A stretch of DNA of 8,865 bases from CAYVAP01 sp964343195 (GCA_964343195.1 CAYFIR010000185.1:1-8865); one strand, 5' to 3'. Shown: positions 1-6,502, counted from the first letter of the stretch. A program made the numbers and translations. Notes: generated by a model not told the origin, from the sequence alone.

Positions 1-70
1 GCTGCAAAATGGCAGCTACCTGATGCTTGCAGAAGGAAGTAACGAACCATCCGGTTTCGGAATAAAAGTG

Positions 71-988
71 CTACCGATACACATAGCTCACAAACGCAAA
101 ACGCTTGCTGTCTGGCGACCAGGAAGGCACATTTATCGTTCCCTGCCCTCCCCGAAATTCCCGCAGTGTGGCGATTTTATCGTTGCGCAGGTCATAGAGC
201 CGCAGAGCTACGCGCTTCATCGCAGGGTGAGCCTGCCCCTGATCTTCCTGATAAGCGATGAACACCAGATAATTTCCGTCAGGTGAAGGTTGAGGGAACC
301 AGTTGGAATAGGGATCGTCGGTCAACTGAACCGGATGGCTGCCGTCAGCATCCATGCGCCACAATTCCATTCGCCCCGAGGCAAAGCTGTTGTAGTAAAT
401 ATATCGCCCATCAGGAGAGTAATCAGGCCCATCGTCCAGGCCCGGAGAATTCGTTAGCTGGGTTTCTTCGCCGCCGCCTACCGGAATGGTGTAAATGTCA
501 TACTGCCCTCCACGCTCGGCGACGTAAGCCAGGGTCTCACCGTCGGGAGACCATCCATGCCAATAGGAAGGCGTCAATTCCGTAACAGGCTGTGGCTCTC
601 CGCCTTCGATCGGTAAAGTATAAATACTTGATCCACCAGGGTGGTCGTCCGTTTCAGGCAGATTGTGGCTGATGACGATCCGCGTACCGTCGGGCGAAAT
701 GCCGTGGTCGTTGTTGCAGTTATCAGCGAAGCCCGTGTCAACTTCCTCCACCTCTCCACTTTCCAGCCAGAGCTTTTGGAGATGTCCTCCCTGATTGAAC
801 ATCAGGAATTTACCGTCGCGGCTCCAGTTGGGCGCTTCGAAGTGATCGTCGGATTGATACACGGTGTCAACCGCTAGCGTGTTTAGATCAAACACTTGCA
901 GATACGAACGAAAGGGACGATCCTGGGCTTGGGTCATGGTTGCGAATGTCAGGATAAGAGACGTGAGCAGTAGCAGTAGTCTTTGCAT
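71..988 (-). CDS. Secreted TolB/WD40-like beta-propeller protein
   Basis: A 305-residue protein predicted to be exported and to fold as a beta-propeller of TolB/PD40 type. Residues 1-21 form a signal peptide (basic start, leucine-rich core, cleavage near TQA-QD). The rest carries evenly spaced PD40 blade motifs: SRDG (56-59), SPDG at 98, 147, 191 and 235, and SPDS at 291, each preceded by an aromatic/hydrophobic beta strand. That gives about six blades, a complete small propeller without the N-terminal domain of true TolB, so it is not the Tol-Pal component itself. Proteins of this kind bind proteins or ligands in the periplasm or act as enzyme-associated propellers; the partner here is unknown. 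It is the last of three minus-strand genes, 72 bp after the glycosylase gene. The ATG at 988 is chosen because it gives an intact signal peptide; there is no ribosome-binding sequence. No catalytic residues can be assigned. Confidence 0.88.
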   Translation of the reverse strand: MQRLLLLLTSLILTFATMTQAQDRPFRSYLQVFDLNTLAVDTVYQSDDHFEAPNWSRDGKFLMFNQGGHLQKLWLESGEVEEVDTGFADNCNNDHGISPDGTRIVISHNLPETDDHPGGSSIYTLPIEGGEPQPVTELTPSYWHGWSPDGETLAYVAERGGQYDIYTIPVGGGEETQLTNSPGLDDGPDYSPDGRYIYYNSFASGRMELWRMDADGSHPVQLTDDPYSNWFPQPSPDGNYLVFIAYQEDQGQAHPAMKRVALRLYDLRNDKIATLREFRGGQGTINVPSWSPDSKRFAFVSYVYR

Positions 989-1060
989 GAGGCAAATTTG
1001 TAATCGGAAGCATTGATAATAGGGAAATTAGGCTTTTTCTCCCTTTCGTCGAAACTTTTC

Positions 1061-1765
1061 CTAGGGCTTGCTTCCGTACAGCTTCCTGGGATAATTGCGA
1101 AGCTTCAGATCGGGTTGTTCCAATTCCTTCAGCGCATCTCTGGCAATCCACCGAGCAGAGGGAGTATCCTGAGTCTGAATTTCCAGGGCAATGCCGATGG
1201 CCGTTTGTCGGAGGTCCGGGTTGCGTTTGCCAATGTTGCGTAGTGCCCAGTTGATGGCTTTTTTGACGTAGATGCGGTTGTCCCAGGCCTCGCGGACCAT
1301 GTGGGGAAAGAAAGCTTCGAAGACCTCATTGGGAGCCTTCTTGTCGGCCATGGTGTAGCAAGCCATGATCACAAAACCCGAGCGCTTCTCAAATTCGGGT
1401 TCCCGCCGGCTCCATTCTTCGGCCTTTCGCAGCGCAAGTTCTCCGTGTGAAAATACCGCCGAGCAAAAGGAGTCGGTGACCTCCCAGGTGTCAAAGGTTG
1501 CCACCCACTTTTCCATCAGTTCCTCCGTCAAATCCTTTGGATCAAAGATTTTGCTACACAGCAGGCGGGCCTCATAAATCCCGGTGTCAAACAGTTCCAG
1601 AGCTAATTGGCTGTCGGTGCCAATCTCTCTGGCCAAAACCTTGAGGTCTTTGTGAAAGACACCCAGCGTTTGCTGGGTCTTGATCCCGAACTGCTTTTGC
1701 TTTTTGGTGACGACTGCGGGGTCTGCGAGTTCGTAAAGGCGGGAGAGGACTTGGTCGAGGGTCAT
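1061..1765 (-). CDS. AlkD-like DNA alkylation repair glycosylase
   Basis: A 234-residue all-helical protein of the AlkC/AlkD family (HEAT-like repeats), which excises positively charged alkylated bases such as 3-methyladenine or 7-methylguanine from DNA. The three functional residues known from Bacillus cereus AlkD (W109, D113, W187) have clear counterparts: W94 and D98 in TWEVTD, and W173 in KKAINWALRNIGKR, with nearly the same spacing (4 and 79 residues). Length fits the family. The frame stays open to an ATG at 1909, but the extra 48 residues are encoded largely by a tandem repeat and low-complexity DNA (LPPYLHTSIPPYP) and are not part of the fold. The ATG at 1765, giving MTLDQVLSRLYELADP, is therefore preferred. 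It lies 144 bp downstream of the methyltransferase gene and 72 bp upstream of the propeller gene on the same strand. Five bases before its ATG lies an 8-bp tandem repeat that could influence expression. Confidence 0.87.
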   Translation of the reverse strand: MTLDQVLSRLYELADPAVVTKKQKQFGIKTQQTLGVFHKDLKVLAREIGTDSQLALELFDTGIYEARLLCSKIFDPKDLTEELMEKWVATFDTWEVTDSFCSAVFSHGELALRKAEEWSRREPEFEKRSGFVIMACYTMADKKAPNEVFEAFFPHMVREAWDNRIYVKKAINWALRNIGKRNPDLRQTAIGIALEIQTQDTPSARWIARDALKELEQPDLKLRNYPRKLYGSKP

Positions 1766-1770
1766 GGGGT

Positions 1771-1802
1771 ATGGAGGTATGGAGGTATGGAGGTATGGAG
1801 GT
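1771..1802. repeat. Four perfect tandem copies of an 8-bp unit
   Basis: The plus strand reads ATGGAGGT four times without error, preceded by a 7-bp degenerate copy (ATGGGGT, 1764-1770) that contains the complement of the glycosylase start codon. On the transcribed minus strand the unit is ACCTCCAT, so the putative leader of the glycosylase mRNA is a run of CCTCC motifs ending five bases before the ATG. Arrays of short units of this purity can change copy number by slipped-strand mispairing, and 8 bp is not a multiple of three. Confidence 0.95.
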
Positions 1803-1830
1803 AAATGTAATACGTTGTGCTGGGTTTCAA
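1802..1830 (-). promoter_or_regulatory. Candidate promoter for the AlkD-like gene
   Basis: Read on the minus strand, TTG (complement of 1828-1830) is followed after 18 bases by TACATTTA (complement of 1802-1809), which matches seven of eight positions of the Bacteroidota -7 consensus TAnnTTTG. Transcription would start inside the 8-bp repeat array, making the array the untranslated leader. The match is imperfect and the region is short, so this is a suggestion only. Confidence 0.3.
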
Positions 1831-1909
1831 GACCTGCGCGCTGTGTAGTCTTCCCGTCTCCGCACGGGCGATCAATGGCGGGAGTGGAGTCCCCGATCAG
1901 CCTTTCCAT

Positions 1910-2764
1910 TCAACTTCCCAACCGGTACCTCACCGTCCATTGCACTTGCCGAAATCGAGGAAATCGGCCCAACCATTTCATCACAGGGGATTCGAGTTCT
2001 TCGCTGTCAAAATAGGACCAGTCGTCGATCAGCTTGATCTCGGGGTGCCAGGCTTCCATGGCCTCGCTCTTGGGAATTCCAAACTGGAAGGTCGTTCCCG
2101 GTCCCAGCTTCAGTTCGCGCTGAAGTTTAGACTCCATCGCCCTCTTCCGCCAGCCGGTGAGCCATTTGGAACTGAACACTTCGCAGAGCATTTCACTGCC
2201 GGGAAATCGATCCGCCAGTGTTCGAAACAGGCTTTTGACGTCATCCTCGCGGCAATACATGAACACCCCTTCCGCCACCAGGATCATCGGGCCTTGTTTG
2301 ATCTGATCCATCCAGCTAAAATCAAAAACCGACTGAGCCACCTGATGATAGCGCCCCTGAGGAGGAAATAGCTGGGATTTTATCGCCATTAGGTCGGGTA
2401 AATCCAGATCAATGAAGGTGAGTTGCCCATTGTCTACCCGCTCGAAACGGTGATCGAGTCCGCAGCCGATGTTCACAACAGTTGCCTGAGGATGTAACCG
2501 TACAAAGTCCCGCACGCATTGGTCGTAGTATTTGGATCTCAGAGCTGAGTGAACCACCAGGTTGGCGCTGACCTTGTCCTGTGCCAGCCGTTGGAAGAAT
2601 TCCCTGTTAGCATCTCCGGATGTCCCCTCTTTGAGGCGGTCCAGGGTCTGCTGGGCACTCGGGTCATTGAGAAGCGGTTTGTTGCTTTTGGCGTCCATCG
2701 CATGGCACTGAAGCGTCAAAAAGGCCGTTTGGGAGACGTCGTTGATGTCAAGTTGAATGGGCAT
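1910..2764 (-). CDS. LCM-family SAM-dependent methyltransferase
   Basis: A 284-residue class I methyltransferase of the leucine carboxyl methyltransferase/TcmP-like group, which transfers a methyl group from S-adenosylmethionine to a carboxyl or hydroxyl oxygen. Visible motifs are the SAM-binding loop VVNIGCGLDHR (96-106), the acidic strand FIDLDLPDL (117-125) that contacts the ribose, and the post-motif AEGVFMY (164-170), all typical of the family. N-terminal residues 52-92 form the helical cap with a SKYYDQ segment that matches the family's R-x-x-x-YDD-like region. Length is normal. The substrate cannot be told; in bacteria these enzymes act on small metabolites. The ATG at 2764 is the first in frame and has no Shine-Dalgarno sequence. 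It is first of the three minus-strand genes and diverges from the BlaI-type repressor gene. Its stop codon directly abuts an in-frame ATG (1909) of the following reading frame, but that ATG is probably not used. Confidence 0.88.
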   Translation of the reverse strand: MPIQLDINDVSQTAFLTLQCHAMDAKSNKPLLNDPSAQQTLDRLKEGTSGDANREFFQRLAQDKVSANLVVHSALRSKYYDQCVRDFVRLHPQATVVNIGCGLDHRFERVDNGQLTFIDLDLPDLMAIKSQLFPPQGRYHQVAQSVFDFSWMDQIKQGPMILVAEGVFMYCREDDVKSLFRTLADRFPGSEMLCEVFSSKWLTGWRKRAMESKLQRELKLGPGTTFQFGIPKSEAMEAWHPEIKLIDDWSYFDSEELESPVMKWLGRFPRFRQVQWTVRYRLGS

Positions 2765-2777
2765 GGTGAGAGGGAAG

Positions 2778-2800
2778 GTTGAAAGTGGAAAGCTCGAAGT
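2778..2800. repeat. Degenerate 7-bp-period repeat before the methyltransferase
   Basis: Three tandem degenerate heptamers (GTTGAAA, GTGGAAA, GCTCGAA) plus GT follow one another in register 13 bases upstream of the methyltransferase ATG. The first 12 bases of this patch (2775-2786, AAGGTTGAAAGT) recur exactly at 8558-8569, where a similar heptamer array is found. It probably belongs to the untranslated leader of the minus-strand gene. Confidence 0.6.
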
Positions 2801-2906
2801 CTTCCGGATTCACTGATAACCATAAGATACGGGTTAGAGGGAAAAGGTCGGGAAAGAAGTTCATTTTGCAATTTCTACTAAGCCATAACGGAATAAAAAG
2901 TTTTAT

Positions 2907-2922
2907 AACGTATTTTTACGTT
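2907..2922. promoter_or_regulatory. Candidate operator of the BlaI-type repressor
   Basis: A perfect 6-bp inverted repeat, AACGTA-TTTT-TACGTT, 16 bp in total, ends 33 bp before the repressor ATG and overlaps the presumed -33 element. BlaI/MecI/CopY repressors bind 16-bp-class dyads as dimers over their own promoters, so size, symmetry and position fit autoregulation. The half-site is not the classical TACTACA, so the assignment rests on position and symmetry. Confidence 0.5.
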
Positions 2923-2951
2923 GCAAAACCGAAAACTTAGCCATATACTTG
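2921..2951 (+). promoter_or_regulatory. Bacteroidota-type promoter, likely leaderless start
   Basis: TTG at 2921-2923 is followed after 20 bases by TATACTTG (2944-2951), seven of eight positions of TAnnTTTG, at the spacing usual for the Bacteroidota primary sigma factor. The box ends only four bases before the ATG at 2956. Transcription starting five or so bases past the box would begin at or next to the start codon, so the mRNA is probably leaderless. Confidence 0.5.
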
Positions 2952-2955
2952 TGTC

Positions 2956-3321
2956 ATGGAAACATTGACCCAAGCAGAGGAGCGGATCATGCAGATCATC
3001 TGGGACAAGGGACGCGGCATTGTCCGCGACTTTATGGCCGGGATGGAAGAGCCGGTGCCGCCCTACTCTACCGTTTCTTCAGTGGTGCGCATCCTGGAAA
3101 AGAAGGGCTTTGTGGGCCACAAAGCTTACGGACGCACCCATGAATACTTCCCGCTGATTTCCAAAGCGGAGTATCGCCAGCAATCATTTCGCCGCATGAT
3201 GGGCGATTACTTCGGCGGCTCCCCGGAAAACATCGTTGCCTACCTTGTCCAGGAAGAAAATCTCTCCAAGGATGAGATCGAAGGCTTGTTAAATGCAATT
3301 GATCAGGACGAGAAAGAATAG
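2956..3321 (+). CDS. BlaI/MecI/CopY-family transcriptional repressor
   Basis: A 121-residue winged-helix repressor. The DNA-binding domain (about 1-75) shows the family pattern: LTQAEERIMQIIWD at 4-17, the recognition-helix region PYSTVSSVVRILEKKGFV at 36-53, and the wing GRTHEYFPLISKAEY at 59-73. The C-terminal part (76-121) is the helical dimerisation arm. In BlaI this arm is cut when the partner sensor protease is activated, releasing the operator; the segment ENIVAYLVQEEN occupies the equivalent place, but the cut site cannot be fixed by eye. Length is normal. The gene is followed on the same strand by an M56 peptidase gene, the usual partner, though with an unusually long 165-bp spacer. 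A dyad and promoter lie directly upstream, suggesting autorepression. Nothing in the window encodes a beta-lactamase, so its targets are more likely its own operon and unlinked genes. Confidence 0.93.
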   Translation: METLTQAEERIMQIIWDKGRGIVRDFMAGMEEPVPPYSTVSSVVRILEKKGFVGHKAYGRTHEYFPLISKAEYRQQSFRRMMGDYFGGSPENIVAYLVQEENLSKDEIEGLLNAIDQDEKE

Positions 3322-3335
3322 ACCGCTGCGCTGCG

Positions 3336-3448
3336 AGAAGTCAGACCGTTTCACTGCGAGGCTTGTGCTGAGCGAAGTCAAAGTAAGTCAGACTATGAAG
3401 GATGTCTTCCTCTCTGACTTCTGACAACAAGGTGGTCTGACTTCTGAC
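3336..3448. repeat. Inverted and direct repeats in the repressor-peptidase spacer
   Basis: The 165-bp spacer 3322-3486 is built from copies of one short motif. AGAAGTCAGACC (3336-3347) is a perfect 12-bp inverted repeat of GGTCTGACTTCT (3434-3445). AAGTCAGAC recurs at 3385-3393. The 13-mer TCTGACTTCTGAC occurs directly at 3413-3425 and 3436-3448. The first ten bases of the motif (AGAAGTCAGA) also occur at 8513-8522 after the deacetylase gene. The segment TGCTGAGCGAAGTCAAAG (3367-3384) resembles intergenic sequence I have seen repeated in Bacteroidota genomes. No open frame crosses it convincingly. It may be a degenerate dispersed repeat inserted between two genes that normally lie close together. 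Confidence 0.7.
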
Positions 3449-3486
3449 CTCTCTCTTAACATCTCACTCTCTCAACATCTAATCCA

Positions 3487-4842
3487 ATGACCTCCGTATT
3501 AACCTACCTCTTGCAGGCCTCGCTGGGCCTCGGGCTTACCTATGCCTTTTATCGTCTGGTACTGGAGCCCAGTGCGCACTTCTTCTTCAACCGCATTTGC
3601 CTCGCGGTGCTGACCGTGCTAAGTCTGACGCTGCCAGCTAGCCCGGTGCCTTTTGAAATGGCTCCTCTGAATACGCCTATCGACCTCCCCGACCTGGCAG
3701 AGGAGGTTCCTAATCTGATTATGTTACCAGCTCAGCCCACCACAACTGCCTCCACTCCCCTACCCTTCAATTGGCTCAATCTTCTCATCATGGCATGGGG
3801 CCTGGGCATGGTCTGGCGCGGAGCAATGCTAATTCGTCAGTTTACCATGCTGGGAAATGCATTTAGAATGAGTCAGCCCACCGGGGAACAGGAGTTTATC
3901 CTGCGAAAGCTTCCTACATCGGGCCAGGTGTTTTCCTTTGGTCGCAGCATCTTCGTGGGAGCGGATTTCGATCAATGGAGCCAAACGGAGCAGCAACAGG
4001 TGCTGGCCCATGAGCAGGTGCACCTGCGCCGGGGACATAGCTTTGAGCGGATCGGTTTGGAGGTGCTCCACATGATTTTCTGGTTTCATCCCTGGATGCC
4101 CAGGCTCAAGCGCAGTTGGCAGGAGCTACAGGAACTGGAGGCAGATGCCGAGGTTATTCGCCAAACCAACCCTCATCAGTATGCCCGTTTGCTGGTCAAG
4201 GCTGCAACCGCCCCTTCTCAGCTCAGCATGGCCCCTCAGATGGCCCAGTCTCCCGTCACTCGTCGTATCCATCGCATTCTGAAACCAGGCTCCACTGCCA
4301 AAGGCCGCTATCTTGCGCTGCTACCCCTATTGGTGCTCATGATTGGAGGATTAGGGTTGCGTTTTGGCCAGGCCGCTCAGGTACCAATTCTGGGCCCCAT
4401 TCTGACCTGGCAGGAATTCCTCCCCGCTGACGAAGAACCCAATATTCCCAACACCAGGCCGATGGAAGGTCGCATCAGTTCAGGGTTTGGCATGCGCATT
4501 CATCCCATCACCAAAAAGGAGCGGATGCACACCGGAGTCGATATCATCGCCCCCCTGGGAACGCCCGTTTATGCAAGCGCGGCTGGGACTGTGCTCAAGT
4601 CAGGTGTGGAAGAAGAAAAGAAAGGCTACGGCATCAAGATCGAAATTGACCACGGAACCTCTGGTTATCAGTCGCTTTACGCCCAGCTTTCCCGCACGGC
4701 AGTAGAACCGGGAGACGAAGTCAGCAAGGGACAGCTCATCGGCTATTGCGGTAGCAGCGGACTTTCAACCGGTCCCCACCTGCACTTTGCGGTGTGGAAG
4801 GATGGCCGGTTCATTGATCCCACTACGCTATGGCCACAGTAG
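3487..4842 (+). CDS. Membrane M56 peptidase fused to M23 endopeptidase
   Basis: A 451-residue membrane protein with two zinc peptidase domains. The N-terminal half is BlaR1/MecR1-like (M56): transmembrane segments at about 5-26, 34-51 and 97-117, the zinc motif HEQVH (175-179), a second membrane-associated stretch around 192-204 and the acidic ligand region ELEADAE (216-222). A last transmembrane helix spans about 276-297. After it comes a complete M23 (LytM/lysostaphin-type) domain, about 328-446, with SSGFGMRIHP (331-340), zinc ligands H348 and D352 in HTGVD, and HLH (431-433) supplying the catalytic and third ligand histidines. By BlaR1 topology the M23 domain faces the periplasm, where it could cleave peptidoglycan cross-links or serve as sensor. 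The penicillin-binding domain of BlaR1 is absent. The repressor upstream is the expected substrate of the M56 part. The ATG at 3487 gives an intact first membrane helix. The arrangement matches the known M23/M56 family; function of the fusion is inferred. Confidence 0.92.
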   Translation: MTSVLTYLLQASLGLGLTYAFYRLVLEPSAHFFFNRICLAVLTVLSLTLPASPVPFEMAPLNTPIDLPDLAEEVPNLIMLPAQPTTTASTPLPFNWLNLLIMAWGLGMVWRGAMLIRQFTMLGNAFRMSQPTGEQEFILRKLPTSGQVFSFGRSIFVGADFDQWSQTEQQQVLAHEQVHLRRGHSFERIGLEVLHMIFWFHPWMPRLKRSWQELQELEADAEVIRQTNPHQYARLLVKAATAPSQLSMAPQMAQSPVTRRIHRILKPGSTAKGRYLALLPLLVLMIGGLGLRFGQAAQVPILGPILTWQEFLPADEEPNIPNTRPMEGRISSGFGMRIHPITKKERMHTGVDIIAPLGTPVYASAAGTVLKSGVEEEKKGYGIKIEIDHGTSGYQSLYAQLSRTAVEPGDEVSKGQLIGYCGSSGLSTGPHLHFAVWKDGRFIDPTTLWPQ

Positions 4843-4859
4843 CGTCAATGGAGCCGGAA

Positions 4860-4927
4860 TAAGGCAAGGAACGCACATCGCCAGAGCTTTTCTCCACAAA
4901 TTTTGCCTTAGCCCCAACCCGTAAGGC
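4860..4927 (+). promoter_or_regulatory. Mutually exclusive pairing segments upstream of the MATE gene
   Basis: TAAGGCAA (4860-4867) is perfectly complementary to TTGCCTTA (4903-4910). The last six bases of that central segment (4905-4910) can instead pair with TAAGGC (4922-4927) across an 11-base loop. The two pairings exclude each other, and a long stable hairpin follows at 4949-5001. This arrangement resembles attenuators, but no known riboswitch class was recognised, and it could equally be chance in the 3' untranslated region of the peptidase gene. Confidence 0.3.
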
Positions 4928-4948
4928 GAACGTACGTTTATCAGTGTG

Positions 4949-5001
4949 CTTACCCCCTCAGACGAATGCTGTATCCAACAGTCATTCCCTGAGGGGGTAA
5001 G
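4949..5001. repeat. Long hairpin, 13-bp perfect outer stem
   Basis: CTTACCCCCTCAG (4949-4961) pairs without error with CTGAGGGGGTAAG (4989-5001). Inside, GAATG (4964-4968) pairs with CATTC (4983-4987) and CTGT (4969-4972) with ACAG (4978-4981), leaving a five-base loop. The stem totals about 22 bp with one small internal loop and one bulge. It is followed by TTCATTTTTCATT, a weak T tract, so it could end transcription of the peptidase gene. The stem is GC-rich and much longer than an ordinary terminator, so a palindromic REP-like repeat or an RNA control element is also possible. CCCCCTGA recurs at 5040-5047. Confidence 0.75.
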
Positions 5002-5071
5002 TTCATTTTTCATTGACAATGATTCTTTATTGATTGATGCCCCCTGAATGTTGATCAATGATCCCTGTTAA

Positions 5072-6502
5072 ATGACCCAATTTTCCATGCTTGAACCTTT
5101 ACGCACCTTCTTCCTGCCCTACAAGCGGCATTTCCGTGAGACCCTGAAAATTGCCTGGCCTGTGATCATTGGGCTGATGGGGTTTAACCTCATGGGCTTG
5201 ATTGACAGCCTCATGATTGGGGAGCTGAGCTATGTTCACCTTTCTGCCGCCTCGCTGGCCAACGGAATGTTCATCGTGCTCACCATCATCGGAATGGGGC
5301 TCACCTTTGCGCTATCCCCCCTGGTGGCTGAAGCTGATACTGCCGGAAAACACCGCCGGGTCGGCGACATCCTGCGCCAGGGAACCTATGTGACGCTGAT
5401 TTTGGCTTTCATTTTGACTGTCCTGACCTACTTTGCCAGCGATGCGTTGTACTTTATGGATCAGCCGATGCAGGATGTCGAACTGGCAGATGGGTACCTC
5501 CGCATTCTCAGCCTGACGGTTATCCCCCTGCTGGTATTCATGGCATTCAAACAGTTTACCGATGGGCTGTCTTTTACCCGTCCGGCGATGTACGTTACGC
5601 TCCTCGGTCTGGCAGTTAACACCTTTGCGAACTGGCTATTAATTTTCGGGCATTGGGGCTTCCCACGGATGGAACTCGCCGGGGCAGGATGGGGGACGCT
5701 CATCAGCCGCATCGTCATGATGGTGGTCATGATTGGGTACGTGCTCTATGCCAGGGATTTTGAAAAATATGGCCTGAGACAGCGCTGGCAAAAGATTCAG
5801 CCTCGCTTGATGGGCCGTATCACCGAACTGGGCTTGCCTTCCGGATTTCAGCACTTCTTTGAAGTGGCGGCCTTCGTAGGATGTACGGTGGTCATTGGCT
5901 GGATGGACGATCCATCGGCCAGTAGAGCTGCACACCAGATTGTGCTTCAGTTGGCAGCGGTTACGTTCATGGTTGTGCTGGGTTTTTCAGCCGCCTCGAC
6001 CATTCGTGTCGGACAGGCTCTGGGCCGAAAGGACCAACCGAATCTGCGGCGATCCGGATTTGCGGGCATCATGCTGTCTATAGGATTTATGTCTATCTCC
6101 GGGCTGGTTTTCATGGCGGGCAAAAGCTACTTTCCAACCTTCTTCAACGACAATAGCCTGGTCCTGGAGATTTCGGCCAAGCTGATGATTATGGCAGCCT
6201 TTTTCCAGATTTTTGACGGCATCCAGGCCGTCGGAATCGGCATCCTGCGAGGAATACAGGATGTCAAAATTCCCACGGTCATCACATTTGTGGCTTACTG
6301 GGTGATTGCGCTGCCAATGGCTTATGTACTGGGGATCAGCCTCGATATGGGCGTGATTGGGGTGTGGATCGGCCTCGTTGCCAGCCTGATGACAGCAGCG
6401 GCATTGCTCACCATGAGGTTTAACCACCTGACACGATCAAAGGCCATCACGGAGGAAATTCCCCTGGAAAAGGAAGCGGTGCCTGAACCTGTGAATTTGT
6501 AA
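5072..6502 (+). CDS. NorM-type MATE family efflux transporter
   Basis: A 476-residue inner-membrane antiporter with about 12 transmembrane helices in two repeats, of the multidrug and toxin extrusion (MATE) family. The family hallmarks are clear: LSPLVAEADTAGKHRRVGD (81-99), ALGRKD (316-321) and GILRGIQDVKIP (390-401). The acidic residues that bind the coupling cation in Vibrio cholerae NorM (D36, E255, D371) have counterparts D45 (LIDSLMIG), E264 (HFFEVAAF) and D382 (FQIFDGIQAV), so it belongs to the NorM branch and is probably Na+ (or H+) driven, exporting cationic drugs or metabolites. Length is normal; the C-terminal tail (452-476) is charged and cytosolic. The ATG at 5072 lies after TTAA and without a Shine-Dalgarno sequence. 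A second in-frame Met at residue 6 is an alternative. It is preceded by a structured 229-bp spacer and followed by a strong terminator, so it is probably its own transcription unit. Confidence 0.94.
   Translation: MTQFSMLEPLRTFFLPYKRHFRETLKIAWPVIIGLMGFNLMGLIDSLMIGELSYVHLSAASLANGMFIVLTIIGMGLTFALSPLVAEADTAGKHRRVGDILRQGTYVTLILAFILTVLTYFASDALYFMDQPMQDVELADGYLRILSLTVIPLLVFMAFKQFTDGLSFTRPAMYVTLLGLAVNTFANWLLIFGHWGFPRMELAGAGWGTLISRIVMMVVMIGYVLYARDFEKYGLRQRWQKIQPRLMGRITELGLPSGFQHFFEVAAFVGCTVVIGWMDDPSASRAAHQIVLQLAAVTFMVVLGFSAASTIRVGQALGRKDQPNLRRSGFAGIMLSIGFMSISGLVFMAGKSYFPTFFNDNSLVLEISAKLMIMAAFFQIFDGIQAVGIGILRGIQDVKIPTVITFVAYWVIALPMAYVLGISLDMGVIGVWIGLVASLMTAAALLTMRFNHLTRSKAITEEIPLEKEAVPEPVNL

Noticed and set aside
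2..286. Plus-strand open frame from the left edge whose first residues (LQNGSYLMLAEGSNEP) faintly resemble the end of a type IX secretion sorting domain
   Set aside because: The frame runs on for over 200 bases antisense to the propeller gene without a stop, and only about 70 bases lie outside that gene; too little to support a real C-terminus.
1771..1802. Short CRISPR-like array
   Set aside because: The units are 8 bp and contiguous, with no spacers.
1764..1810. GGAGGTATGG on the plus strand as ideal ribosome-binding sites with start codons
   Set aside because: It is a by-product of the 8-bp repeat; the plus-strand frames opened there are short and lack any protein-like features, and genes in this window do not use Shine-Dalgarno sequences.
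1817..2371. 184-codon plus-strand open frame
   Set aside because: It is antisense to the well-supported methyltransferase and its translation shows no recognisable domain.
2956..4842. Beta-lactam resistance operon
   Set aside because: The regulator pair resembles BlaI/BlaR1, but there is no beta-lactamase gene nearby and the sensor lacks a penicillin-binding domain.
5987..6427. 146-codon minus-strand open frame
   Set aside because: It is the shadow of the MATE gene; histidine- and glutamine-rich translation with no domain.
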